A stretch of DNA of 20,452 bases from Chara braunii (GCA_003427395.1 BFEA01000145.1:759064-779515); one strand, 5' to 3'. Counted from the stretch's first letter, positions 9,749-16,999 are shown. The notes: a model not told the origin generated them from the sequence alone. Numbers and translations are program-made.

Positions 9749-10107
9749 TTAAACTTGCGTGGCTGGGTCAATTATTCCCAAGCCTCCTCCCACCTTAGGT
9801 TGGATAATTGAATCCCACGCCATACGGCTAATCATGTTATTCTGCTCACTGTCCCCTCTCCATAGGAAGGCTGCCGCCTTTCTCTTTATGCTTTTTAAGG
9901 CAGTTCTGCTTAGTGGCCACAGTAAGGATTTATACCATAAGGAGGCGAAGACCAAATTGTTGATAACAAGGGTGCGACCAAAGAGAGATGTGTGCCTGTT
10001 CCTCCAGTTATCCAGCTTTCTTTGTGCCGGAGTGTTGATCCATTCGTCGTTGGTCGAGGGGCGTCCTTTTGTGGTCATGGAAACTCCTAGAATTCTTACC
10101 GGGGCCT
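9749..10107 (-). pseudogene. LINE reverse transcriptase, connection-region fragment
   Basis: The frame reads PVRILGVSMTTKGRPSTNDE, then LFGRTLVINNLVFASLWY, AAAFLWRGD and KVGGGLGI. These correspond to the plant LINE segments after the RT palm (LGV...W, L.GR..VI....S..WY, FLW.G, P...GGLG). It is one or more frameshifts away from the RT block upstream. Confidence 0.78.
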
Positions 10108-10108
10108 C

Positions 10109-10446
10109 TCATGGCCTCCATTTACTACTTGGTGACTCAGGGGGGCGTCCCCCTTGGTAGTGAATCCACCACCCTTGAGTTTTGCTCCCCCAATTGACTG
10201 TCATGTCGAAAACTTTAGCGAATTTTTCCATCATTAGCTGGATTTCCTTCATATTATTATGAGTGGCGTCAGCTAAGACTGTAAGATCGTCGGCAAAGAG
10301 GGAAGACACTGAAATTGTTTCCTCCGGGATGTGTGAAATTCGAATTCTGGTGATATTTTTGTTTGCCCGGAGGTTCGCGGCTAGTGCTTCCATGATAACT
10401 AGGAAGGGAAAAGGAGCGATCGGATCCCCCTGGCGGACTGAACGTT
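10109..10446 (-). pseudogene. LINE reverse transcriptase palm fragment with FADD motif
   Basis: The minus-strand frame opens directly at the 5' junction with RSVRQGDPIAPFPFLVIMEA, the RT motif with RQGDP. It continues to SSLFADDLTVLADAT, the catalytic FADD motif with its two metal-binding Asp residues, and then a VNWGSK segment. The RT motif carrying the first catalytic Asp is missing because the insertion is 5'-truncated. The frame degrades after about 10190. Confidence 0.85.
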
Positions 10447-10461
10447 GAGCAAGCCAACCAT
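10447..10461. repeat. Target-site duplication of the LINE, right copy
   Basis: GAGCAAGCCAACCAT is identical to 7517-7531 and abuts the truncated 5' end of the minus-strand LINE. Confidence 0.88.
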
Positions 10462-10580
10462 CTCAGTTAGTTGGCACCAAGAGTGCCGTACTGACTTGGT
10501 GCTAGGCCGTCAGCGGGTATTGAACCCAGGACCTCCCTGAGTGGCACTTGCCTGCCTAACCAACTGACACCGCTTGCTCC
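10462..10580 (-). mobile_element. tRNA-derived SINE, 5' head with A and B boxes
   Basis: On the minus strand the head reads like a tRNA gene: an A-box-like TCAGTTGGTTAGGC (10554-10567) and a B box GGTTCAATACC (10516-10526) that fits the GGTTCNANNCC consensus. These are the internal RNA polymerase III promoter elements that drive SINEs. The bases between them fold poorly as a tRNA, so this is not a functional tRNA gene. Homologous sequence occupies the same relative place in the copy near 19220-19280. Confidence 0.75.
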
Positions 10581-10588
10581 GGCCTTTT

Positions 10589-10677
10589 TTTGGACCATTT
10601 CTCGATTTATGCATGTCATCCTTGCTTGCGCAGGGGCCATACTAAGCTTCTGATTCGACAGTACTTACGTCAAGTAC
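10589..10677 (-). ncRNA. U6 snRNA-like pseudogene fragment
   Basis: The minus strand contains ATGGCCCCTGCGCAAG, then GATGACATGCATAAATCGAG and AAATGGTCCAAA, the highly conserved middle and 3' parts of plant U6 snRNA. A 4-base duplication (CAAG) interrupts the block that normally reads GCGCAAGGATGACA. Upstream, the ACAGAGA-box region is altered to something like AATCAGAAGC and the 5' part is shortened, although a GTACTT/AAGTAC hairpin sits where the 5' stem-loop would be. The 3' end runs into seven A residues rather than a T-run terminator. This indicates a retroposed, non-functional copy. The RNA identity is strong; loss of function is inferred from the changed ACAGAGA box. Confidence 0.75.
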
Positions 10678-11250
10678 TTTTTGCATTTTCACGGGATCCC
10701 ACTTCTTTCTGCAGTCGCAGGGAGTGGCCGCCCCGTCGGAGGCCGTTTCGGAGGTTGGGTGTCGTGGCAGTTCGCGCGGATTCCATTCCACAATAAATTG
10801 TCTCTATTTGCAAGAGAGCCGAGCACGGTCTCTGCAGCTAAAAAGATGGCGAAGATTTTTTTTTTTTTTTTTTTTTTTCATGTCCTCTTCCAACGGGTCC
10901 GTCGCTCAAAGGCCGTCGCTGGACCAAACGGACTGTCTGTCTTTTCGGAGGAACCGCAGGCGCCCACATAAAAGCGGCGGTACTATCGTGAGAGCTCCTT
11001 TTTCGAGGGCACTGTCGGGTCCCGTTTTTGTATCACGACCCTAACGGTCCGGCCCCGACTTTCCAGGTTCTCTTAGGTTCTCTTAGGTTTGAAGTACGGT
11101 GGGATCAGCGCCTAATCTTCTTTCTCTGTATCGTTCCAATTTTAACGGATGTCCCGAAGGGTCGGCCAGTTTTTGCCGGTACCGCGCAGGTGGCCGGCGC
11201 CCGCGGCCGCGCGGGCAAAAGCCGCCCCCGTCGGCCCGCTGAAGATGCTT
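10678..11250. other. Unassigned stretch with poly-T, no recognisable gene
   Basis: It holds a T run (10857-10879), a short direct repeat TTCTCTTAGG near 11070-11095 and GC-rich DNA near 11165-11240. Overlapping frames are open for 60-100 codons but share no motif with anything I know. Confidence 0.4.
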
Positions 11251-11386
11251 GATCGTGCCGCCCCCATCAGACAGACGCTGGATTGGAGTCTGGACTTGGC
11301 CCCATCTGCCCGACGCTGGATCGCGCCGCCCCCATCAGGCCATCGCTGGATTGGAGTCGGGACTTACTACGCGAGTCTACGGCTGG
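11251..11386. repeat. 68-bp direct repeat, two units
   Basis: GATCGTGCCGCCCCCATCAG at 11251 recurs as GATCGCGCCGCCCCCATCAG at 11319, and both are followed by CGCTGGATTGGAGTC and GGACTT. The second unit has a few substitutions. Confidence 0.7.
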
Positions 11387-11667
11387 ACTCGACTCTCTCC
11401 CGTACTGAGCGACGGTCGACTCTCGACTGGCTACGACGCTGGCTACGACGCTACACGTCACTCTCAACGTGCTAATTTTTTACGCTGGATGCCACGCTGG
11501 ACTCTCGACTCTCCGGCTGCCGACTCCACTTCGCACGACTCGGACGTGTGTGTGTGTGTGTGTGTGTGATCGACTCTCGACTCTCGACTCGCGGCTCTGC
11601 GTTCTATGCTACGTTGGATTCTCGACTGGCGACTCGGACCATCTACTACCCTTTGCTGGACTCGGAC

Positions 11668-11690
<23 letters not shown>
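11387..11690. repeat. CGACTCTC-rich region with two (GT)n tracts
   Basis: Short degenerate repeats of CGACTCTCGACT and CTACGACGCTGG fill the segment. GACTCGGACGTG followed by a GT run occurs at 11537 and again at 11659, suggesting a 122-bp local duplication. The second run continues into the GA tract. Confidence 0.65.

Positions 11691-11754
<64 letters not shown>
11691..11754. repeat. (GA)n microsatellite
   Basis: An uninterrupted GA run of about 60 bases follows directly on the (GT)n run. It lies about 65 bases upstream of a strong-context ATG. Confidence 0.95.
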
Positions 11755-11757
<3 letters not shown>

Positions 11758-11813
11758 GGACTCTCTACGGGCTACTTGGACTCTGGACTTGCGACACTAA
11801 AAACACACACCGG

Positions 11814-11835
11814 GCCACCATGAATAAAGGTGAGT
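11814..11835 (+). other. Candidate first coding exon end: strong-context ATG plus splice donor
   Basis: GCCACCATG places a start codon at 11820 in an optimal eukaryotic initiation context. After only ten coding bases (Met-Asn-Lys plus one base) comes GTGAGT at 11830-11835, a good 5' splice site preceded by AAG. Together they look like a very short first exon. No continuing exon is identified. Joining to the acceptor at 12697 would enter a short frame that ends at 12846, not the helicase frame, so its link to that gene is doubtful. Confidence 0.3.
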
Positions 11836-11877
11836 TAACCCTCCACGTGTATGTGTGTGCATGTGCTGAGTTTTTCT

Positions 11878-11936
11878 TTTTTTTGTTGGTATTCTGCTTT
11901 TACTTTTTTGTTGATATTCTGCTTTTAATTTTTTAA
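11878..11936. repeat. T-rich tandem repeat, two ~29-bp units
   Basis: Two units of TGTTG(G/A)TATTCTGCTTTTA followed by T-rich sequence lie side by side, a pyrimidine-rich stretch downstream of the candidate donor. Confidence 0.6.
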
Positions 11937-11992
11937 ATCGTGTTCTGTCGTTTCTTCGATCGACCCCAGTCGTGTCGTGTGACTGTCGAATA

Positions 11993-12114
11993 GGGCCTCG
12001 CTCCACGACTCTCGAAATGCGCAAAACGAGAGTGAATCTTCCGCTAGAACATGGAAAGATGCACCGCCATGATTTTTGTCTTTTGTGCATGTCGAGAGTA
12101 GCGGGGCGACCCCC
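11993..12114 (-). mobile_element. 122-bp Harbinger-like MITE, copy 2 (inverted)
   Basis: It has the same length as the copy at 5942-6063 but the core is inverted (GAACATGGAAAGATGCACCG here is the reverse complement of the matching part there). Left end GGGCCTCGCTCCACGACTCT; the reverse complement of the right end begins GGGGTCGCCCCGCTACTCTC. The trinucleotide ATA flanks both sides (11990-11992 and 12115-12117), a plausible 3-bp target duplication. No coding capacity. Confidence 0.7.
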
Positions 12115-12117
12115 ATA

Positions 12118-12452
12118 TTCTTCCTAGACTAGACTAGATGGCTATCAGTCCCGCCGGGGCTCGGTGCCTTCTTTGCTCTTACATACGCGTCGTTTCTGGT
12201 GGGCTTCTCGCAGGTGCTTAGTTTGCAGATGGGAGTCTCCCAACGCCCTTCCACCACACCAATTAGCCGACGTGACTTCGACACATTCGTGCCCTTGCCA
12301 GGGGGGATCGGATGGAAACCCACTCAGATGGATTAGTGGGGGAGTGTTCCAGTTGACGTCGCAATCCCGACCGCGGTGATGAAATGGGATAAGGGAGGGA
12401 ACACGTGTCGTATCTGACGAGTCCTGGACGTGGGCCTTTGCGCGGGCGCGGG
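12118..12452 (+). promoter_or_regulatory. Putative promoter and leader region of the helicase-like gene
   Basis: No gene is seen here. ACACGTGTC at 12401-12409 contains a G-box/ABRE-type CACGTG core, about 295 bases upstream of the helicase start. In plants such cores bind bZIP or bHLH regulators. I find no convincing TATA box. The role as promoter is inferred from position only. Confidence 0.35.
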
Positions 12453-12697
12453 GTAAGTGAGAGAAGGAGAAAGGAGAGAGGACAATACCTGAATTGGAGG
12501 AGCAGGAGAGGAGGGGAAGCTGGCAGTCTGGCTGTGTAGGTGAAAGAGAAGGGGGGAGGAGGAGGGGGGGGGGNGGGNGNNNGGTNTTNAGGNGNNNGGG
12601 NGNNGGGGGGGGGGNGGGTGGCTTTGTGTGGAACATGCGGCACGATTTCAAAATTGAAGAAGAGTGCTGATCTTCTTCTCTCTTCTGTCCATTCGAG
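12453..12697 (+). other. Candidate 5'-leader intron of the helicase-like gene
   Basis: A strong donor (G|GTAAGT at 12453-12458) is matched by a well-formed 3' site: CTGAT branch-like sequence near 12666, a pyrimidine-rich tract (12671-12694) and AG at 12696-12697, three bases before the ATG at 12701. The segment contains a poly-G stretch with undetermined bases (12574-12615). An in-frame TGA at 12668-12670 lies inside this putative intron and also blocks extension of the ORF upstream. Confidence 0.4.
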
Positions 12698-12700
12698 AAA

Positions 12701-15700
12701 ATGATGCACATGACGTCGTCGTCGGCGATCTGTTCGTCGTCGATCAGCAGGCAGTCCTCGTTTGCAACATGCGGGGGGCAATCGGTAATCTCAGTACAAG
12801 CAGGGAGAGGTCGGCGTACGGGTGGTGTGAGCTCGGCGCGCTGTGAGGCGAAGAAGGAATGCCCTGTCGTCGCGTGGATATGGTCGAGCTGGAGGTTGGG
12901 CGCTCGAGTTGACGTCAGTCAATCCTTGGAGTCTCAATGGGAGAGGGTGGTGCAGGGGAGACGGGGTGGTGGAGGAGGAGGAGGAGGAGGCCGAGGCCTG
13001 GGTGAGCGGGGTCCCGAAGTGGGATCGGGGGGGATAGGCAGACAAAGGCGCAGCCTGAGCAGCGATTGCGGCCATGGCGGCGGCGGCGGCGGCGGCCTTC
13101 TACTGGAGATCCGCGGGATGGGAGGAGGGCCTAGGACCTTTCCCGGAGGAGTGACAAAGTGGCAGTGGAAGAGGATGCAGACAAAGAAGAAACGCAGCAT
13201 AGAGTTAGCAAGGATAGGCCGGATGAAGAAGGAGGGCCAGCCGCCGCCATATCTATGGGATCCCACTCGGAAAGAGCGGGAAGACTTTTACAAGACCATG
13301 CGGTCGGGATCGCGACACAAGACGGCGATGCAGTGGCGACGGAGGGAAGATGGGGACGGGGTAGCTGACGTTGCGCAGGAGCAGCAGCAGCCGCCGGCGT
13401 TCAGAGGAGGAGGAAGAGGAGGAGGAGGAGGCCTAGATAGCATGGAAGAAGGGAACGGGCCGCTGGATCTTGGTGCTATGAAGGGTAATCTAAGGGATGG
13501 ACGGGGGCAGGAGGTGGGGATAGGGAGATCAGGAGGAGAAGGGTGGCGGGGAGGAGGGGAAGAGAAGGCGGAGGGGGCTAGCCGAAGAGGCGCAGGCTAT
13601 GGTGGTGGCCCGAGGGGAACGACCGGGCTGGAGAGATACCTCCAAGCGACAAAGGACAGTCGCCGCTACAGCAGGGGGGGGGGTGAGGAGGAGGAGGATG
13701 AGGAGGAGGACGAGGAGGAGGAGGAGGAGGAGGCTCGCTTTTACGACGACGGGGTGGAAGATATGAGACATGCGAGGGGAGGAAACAATGCGGGGAGTAG
13801 GATGTACACCCAAAGTGACGCGCGTGATCAGCGGTCAGGGTACCGCGCGGCATGGGGGCGCGGGCGCGGGCGCGGGGGTGGAAGGGGCAGTAGCGGCAGC
13901 AGCAGCAGCGTAAGGGGGGCTGGACGAAGTGGTGGGAGCAGCGCAAGAGGGGATGGTGCAGGGAGAAGTGGCAGCAGCGTAAGGTGGGGGGATGCAGACC
14001 GTGCAGGAAGTAGGGGCAGCAGCAGCGTAAGGGGGGGGGGTATGCGAACTGAGCAGCCTCCAGCATTGCCCACCAGGAGTCGGGATCCGAGGCAGTCGTC
14101 AAGCACCAGCGAGGTTGGTCGGAGAGACACGTGGCAGGGCTCGAGTGAAAGGAGGAGGGGAGGAAGAGATGGCGACGATTTCTTTGACATTTTCGCTGAA
14201 GATGAGAAAGAGAGCGAGGAGGAGGAGGAGGATGACGGTGAGGTGAACGAGTACGACGAAGGGGAATGGGGGGCTTCGCTGGCGGCGGCAGGGGTGCAAA
14301 GTGGACCCTCTGGGAATACCACGCGACGAGCAACAGCAGCAGCTCCGACGGCGCCCGTCCTCAAGGACCCATGGGAGCGGGAGGAGTACTGGCAACCCTA
14401 CGGCGGGCCCAAGGCAGAGGTGTGGGCCCGATTGCAGGATCAGTACAACAAGGAGGTTCCAGAGGATATCAGGGAAATGCCAGATCCACTCCGAGCTGCG
14501 CGGATCAAGCACAAAGCCTTGAAAGTGCCGAAGCTTGTTCTCGTGTCCAGTAAAGGCGAGCTCGTGCCGTGGCTTCAGAAGGAGGAGAAGGTTGGACAAG
14601 CCAAGCAGAGCCGTCTAGTAGAGCAAGGAGAAGGAGAAAGTAGGGGGGAGGGCGTCAACGGGAAGGGGGGGGCTATTATTACAGCAGGGCGTGAGAGAAG
14701 TGGGAGGGGGGGGGTTGCGGTAGCAACAAGCGCGCGAACGAGGAGTGCAGAGGAGGAGGAGGAGGAGGAGGAGGAGGAGGAGTCGAGGGGTAGCAAGTAC
14801 GCAACAAGCGAGCGGGGAGGCGGCGGTAGTAGTCTGCTGCTTCCATTTTCATCGCCGCCGCCAGAGCTGCGGGTACGTCAGAAGTCGGCGGCGGGAGAAC
14901 CGGCGGCTGCTGCTGCGGAGGCTGCGCCGACCCCAGAGCACGTGCTGAGCGCGACAGGATTCCAATCATTCAAGCTGTCCGAACTGACCCTCAGGGCTTT
15001 GGCTGATCTGGGCTGCGAGAACGCCACGCTTTTGCAGGAGGAAACCATACCCCAGATGCTCAAGGGGAAGGACCTTCTCGTTGGCGGGAACGCGGGGGCG
15101 GGAAAGCGGCTGTCTTTTCTGATTCCGGCGGTGGAGGTGGCCGATAGGAGAGTGGAGGCGAAGAAGAAGAAATCGAGCGAAGAGGAGAAAGAGGAGAAGA
15201 AGGAAGGGAGCGGCGCTGCGTCTGCGTCCGCCGAGGAAGACGACAACAACAAAGACGTGATGGTGCTGATCATCACTCCCACGCGGGACTCAGTGCAGGC
15301 CATCTGGAGAATGGCCGCTGCGTTGACCGCTGACCACCCCAATGTCAGTCTGCAGACGATCATCGGGGGCTCGAGAGTCAACGGCGAGCAGAGCCGACTC
15401 CTTCACGATCCCTGTAGGATCTTGATTGGTTCGGCCGGTCGCTTGCTGGACCATCTACAGAACACGATAGGATTCCCAGAGCGACTGTCGAAGTTGAAGC
15501 TGCTGGTCTTCGACGACACTGCGGAGTTGCTCCGCCTGGGCTTCCGCCCGCTCATGGAGAGTATCCTACGGTACCTGCCGACAAAAGGGAGGCAAACTTG
15601 TATCTTTGCCTCCACCTTGCCTCCGCAGCTGTACAGTCTGGTGCACAACACATTGCGCCCAGACCATGCAGTCGTGGAGACCGTGAACGCTGTCGTTCCA

Positions 15701-16453
15701 GACGATTCCCCGAGTGACGAGCAGGTTCCGCAGGAGTACATGATTGTTCCCGTCGAGTCCCATCTTGTTGTCCTGTACCAGATGTTAAGACTCCACATGG
15801 AGGAGGAGGGGGTGGAGAATTTCAAGGTTGTAGTTTTCTGCGTCTCGACCCCCGTGACCGTCATGACTACCGAGCTCATGCAAAGCCTTGGCCTTCCCGC
15901 CGTGGCTCTTCATCCGGGACTAGACCGCCCGGAGCGGATCAGGATCGCCAACGAGTTCCGCCTCGGGACCGGAACCGTTCTCATCACGTCTGACAACACT
16001 GCCAGGGGAGACTACCCTGGAGTGACCCTCGTTGTCCAGGTTGGGCTCCCGTTGAACAGGGATCAGTACCTTTTCAGGGTCCGAAGGTCTGACAAGAGCC
16101 AGGGCACCAGCATGCTGCTTCTGTACCCCTTCGAGAAGTTCTTCTTGGGGTACCTTCGGGATCTGCCCCTCGAGGAGTGCGAGGCCATGCCCATCGACCC
16201 CTTCAGCGAGGACAAGGTGACCAAATCCCTGAAAAAGGTGGACATCAATGCTCGCATGAGGGCCTATCAGGATTTCCTAGGGTATTACAAGAATCACAGC
16301 GACATAGTATGGGACAACAAGGAGCTAGTACACCATGCCAATGTGTTCAGTAAGGGTATCGGATTCGCGGAGCCTCCCGTGCTCTCCCTCCGAGTGGCCT
16401 TGGCATTAGGTCTGAGCAGAGTAGAAGGCTTGCGGGTAGCAGATATATTCTAA
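12701..16453 (+). CDS. DEAD-box RNA helicase-like protein (plant RH25/26/31 type) with degenerate catalytic motifs
   Basis: This is an uninterrupted 1250-codon frame. Start ATG 12701 (AAA before it, in-frame TGA 33 bases upstream) opens a Ser/Arg/Ala-rich, nearly acid-free segment of about 50 residues that looks like a plastid or mitochondrial transit peptide. Then follow a conserved-looking FPGGVTKWQWKRMQ block (147-160), an RGG/RG and Ser region (381-449), acidic tracts (328-346, 500-523, 683-695) and a DPWEREEYW block (556). The helicase core runs from about 754 to 1150. The Q-motif Gln779 is kept. Walker A is GNAGAGKR (Lys802 kept, Thr to Arg803). Motif Ia is PTRDS (860-864), Ib SAGRL (911-915). 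The DEAD box is DDTA (938-941), SAT is AST (970-972), motif V TSDNTARGDYP lacks one residue, and motif VI is FRVRRSDK (1125-1132). An acidic/Lys insert (816-852) splits motifs I and Ia. The C-terminal 63 residues match the extension of RH25/26/31 proteins (FLGYY, then a VHHAN.FS.GIG block). ATP hydrolysis is probably lost. No coding introns are seen, unusual for this family in plants, so an old retrocopy is possible. Confidence 0.85.
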   Translation: MMHMTSSSAICSSSISRQSSFATCGGQSVISVQAGRGRRTGGVSSARCEAKKECPVVAWIWSSWRLGARVDVSQSLESQWERVVQGRRGGGGGGGGGRGLGERGPEVGSGGIGRQRRSLSSDCGHGGGGGGGLLLEIRGMGGGPRTFPGGVTKWQWKRMQTKKKRSIELARIGRMKKEGQPPPYLWDPTRKEREDFYKTMRSGSRHKTAMQWRRREDGDGVADVAQEQQQPPAFRGGGRGGGGGLDSMEEGNGPLDLGAMKGNLRDGRGQEVGIGRSGGEGWRGGGEEKAEGASRRGAGYGGGPRGTTGLERYLQATKDSRRYSRGGGEEEEDEEEDEEEEEEEARFYDDGVEDMRHARGGNNAGSRMYTQSDARDQRSGYRAAWGRGRGRGGGRGSSGSSSSVRGAGRSGGSSARGDGAGRSGSSVRWGDADRAGSRGSSSVRGGGMRTEQPPALPTRSRDPRQSSSTSEVGRRDTWQGSSERRRGGRDGDDFFDIFAEDEKESEEEEEDDGEVNEYDEGEWGASLAAAGVQSGPSGNTTRRATAAAPTAPVLKDPWEREEYWQPYGGPKAEVWARLQDQYNKEVPEDIREMPDPLRAARIKHKALKVPKLVLVSSKGELVPWLQKEEKVGQAKQSRLVEQGEGESRGEGVNGKGGAIITAGRERSGRGGVAVATSARTRSAEEEEEEEEEEESRGSKYATSERGGGGSSLLLPFSSPPPELRVRQKSAAGEPAAAAAEAAPTPEHVLSATGFQSFKLSELTLRALADLGCENATLLQEETIPQMLKGKDLLVGGNAGAGKRLSFLIPAVEVADRRVEAKKKKSSEEEKEEKKEGSGAASASAEEDDNNKDVMVLIITPTRDSVQAIWRMAAALTADHPNVSLQTIIGGSRVNGEQSRLLHDPCRILIGSAGRLLDHLQNTIGFPERLSKLKLLVFDDTAELLRLGFRPLMESILRYLPTKGRQTCIFASTLPPQLYSLVHNTLRPDHAVVETVNAVVPDDSPSDEQVPQEYMIVPVESHLVVLYQMLRLHMEEEGVENFKVVVFCVSTPVTVMTTELMQSLGLPAVALHPGLDRPERIRIANEFRLGTGTVLITSDNTARGDYPGVTLVVQVGLPLNRDQYLFRVRRSDKSQGTSMLLLYPFEKFFLGYLRDLPLEECEAMPIDPFSEDKVTKSLKKVDINARMRAYQDFLGYYKNHSDIVWDNKELVHHANVFSKGIGFAEPPVLSLRVALALGLSRVEGLRVADIF

Positions 16454-16878
16454 GGACAGGATTTCCTAGGGTATCACAAGAATCACAGCGACTTAGTGTG
16501 GGACAGCAAGGCCCGAGTACACCATGCAAATGTGTACAGTACGGGTATCGGCGGCGCGAGTACACCATGCAAATGTGTACAGTATGGGTATCGGATTCGC
16601 AGAGCCTCCCGTGCTCTCCCTCCGAGTGGCCTTGGCATTAGGTCTGAGCAGAGTAGAAGGCTTGCGGGTCGCAGATATATTCTAAGGACAGGATTTCCTA
16701 GGGTATCACAAGAATCACAGAGACTTAGTGTGGGACAGCAAGGCGCGAGTACACCATGCAAATGCGTACAGCAAGGGTATCGGATTCGCCGAGCCCCCCG
16801 TGCTCTCCCTCTGAGTGGCCTTGGCATTAGGTCTGAGCAAAGTCGAAGGCTTGTGGGTCGCAGATATATTCTAAGGAC
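16268..16878 (+). repeat. Tandem triplication of the last 63 codons of the helicase gene
   Basis: Copies start at 16268, 16457 and 16689 at CAGGATTTCCTAGGGTAT and end just past the TAA in TTCTAAGGACA. The period is 189 bases (63 codons); copy 2 is 232 long because of an internal 43-bp duplication (GAGTACACCATGCAAATG at 16515 and 16558). Copy 1 is the functional C-terminus with stop 16451-16453. Copy 2 remains in frame after the stop for about 34 codons before the 43-bp insert breaks it. Copy 3 has an in-frame TGA near 16811. Copies 2 and 3 share changes not found in copy 1. Confidence 0.92.
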
Positions 16879-16941
16879 AAGAAACGCACAGCACACGTAC
16901 ACACAACTGGAAAACAGGAAACTTGTGTGTAAGCTGGCGTA

Positions 16942-16955
16942 CTAGTAGTAGTAGC

Positions 16956-16999
<44 letters not shown>

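Larger units (their letters stand above)
7532..10446 (-). mobile_element. 5'-truncated LINE (non-LTR retrotransposon), decayed
   Basis: Read on the minus strand, the element begins inside the reverse transcriptase at RSVRQGDP and runs through the catalytic FADD motif, the connection region and a CCHC-type zinc-binding domain. It then has about 550 bases of 3' region and ends in an A-rich tail (7532-7554). Identical 15-bp duplications flank it. The missing 5' part (endonuclease, first ORF and the RT motif with the first catalytic Asp) is typical 5' truncation at insertion. Several frameshifts and stops have accumulated since, so it is not active. The RT/zinc-finger layout resembles plant L1-type elements. 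Confidence 0.88.

Noticed and set aside
9759-10160. 133-codon plus-strand frame
   Set aside because: It is the antisense of the LINE reverse transcriptase, whose motifs are on the minus strand.
10516-10567. Functional tRNA gene
   Set aside because: A and B boxes are present but the acceptor and anticodon stems do not pair, and a homologous repeat with the same head lies at 19220-19280, so it is a SINE head.
13578-14599. Long minus-strand frames rich in Pro, Ser and Leu opposite the helicase gene
   Set aside because: They are shadows of the Gly/Arg/Glu-rich low-complexity coding strand; no independent signal.
16496-16945. 149-codon plus-strand frame after the helicase stop
   Set aside because: It reads the duplicated C-terminal copies 2 and 3 in a shifted frame, made open by the 43-bp insert; the encoded residues do not resemble the family.
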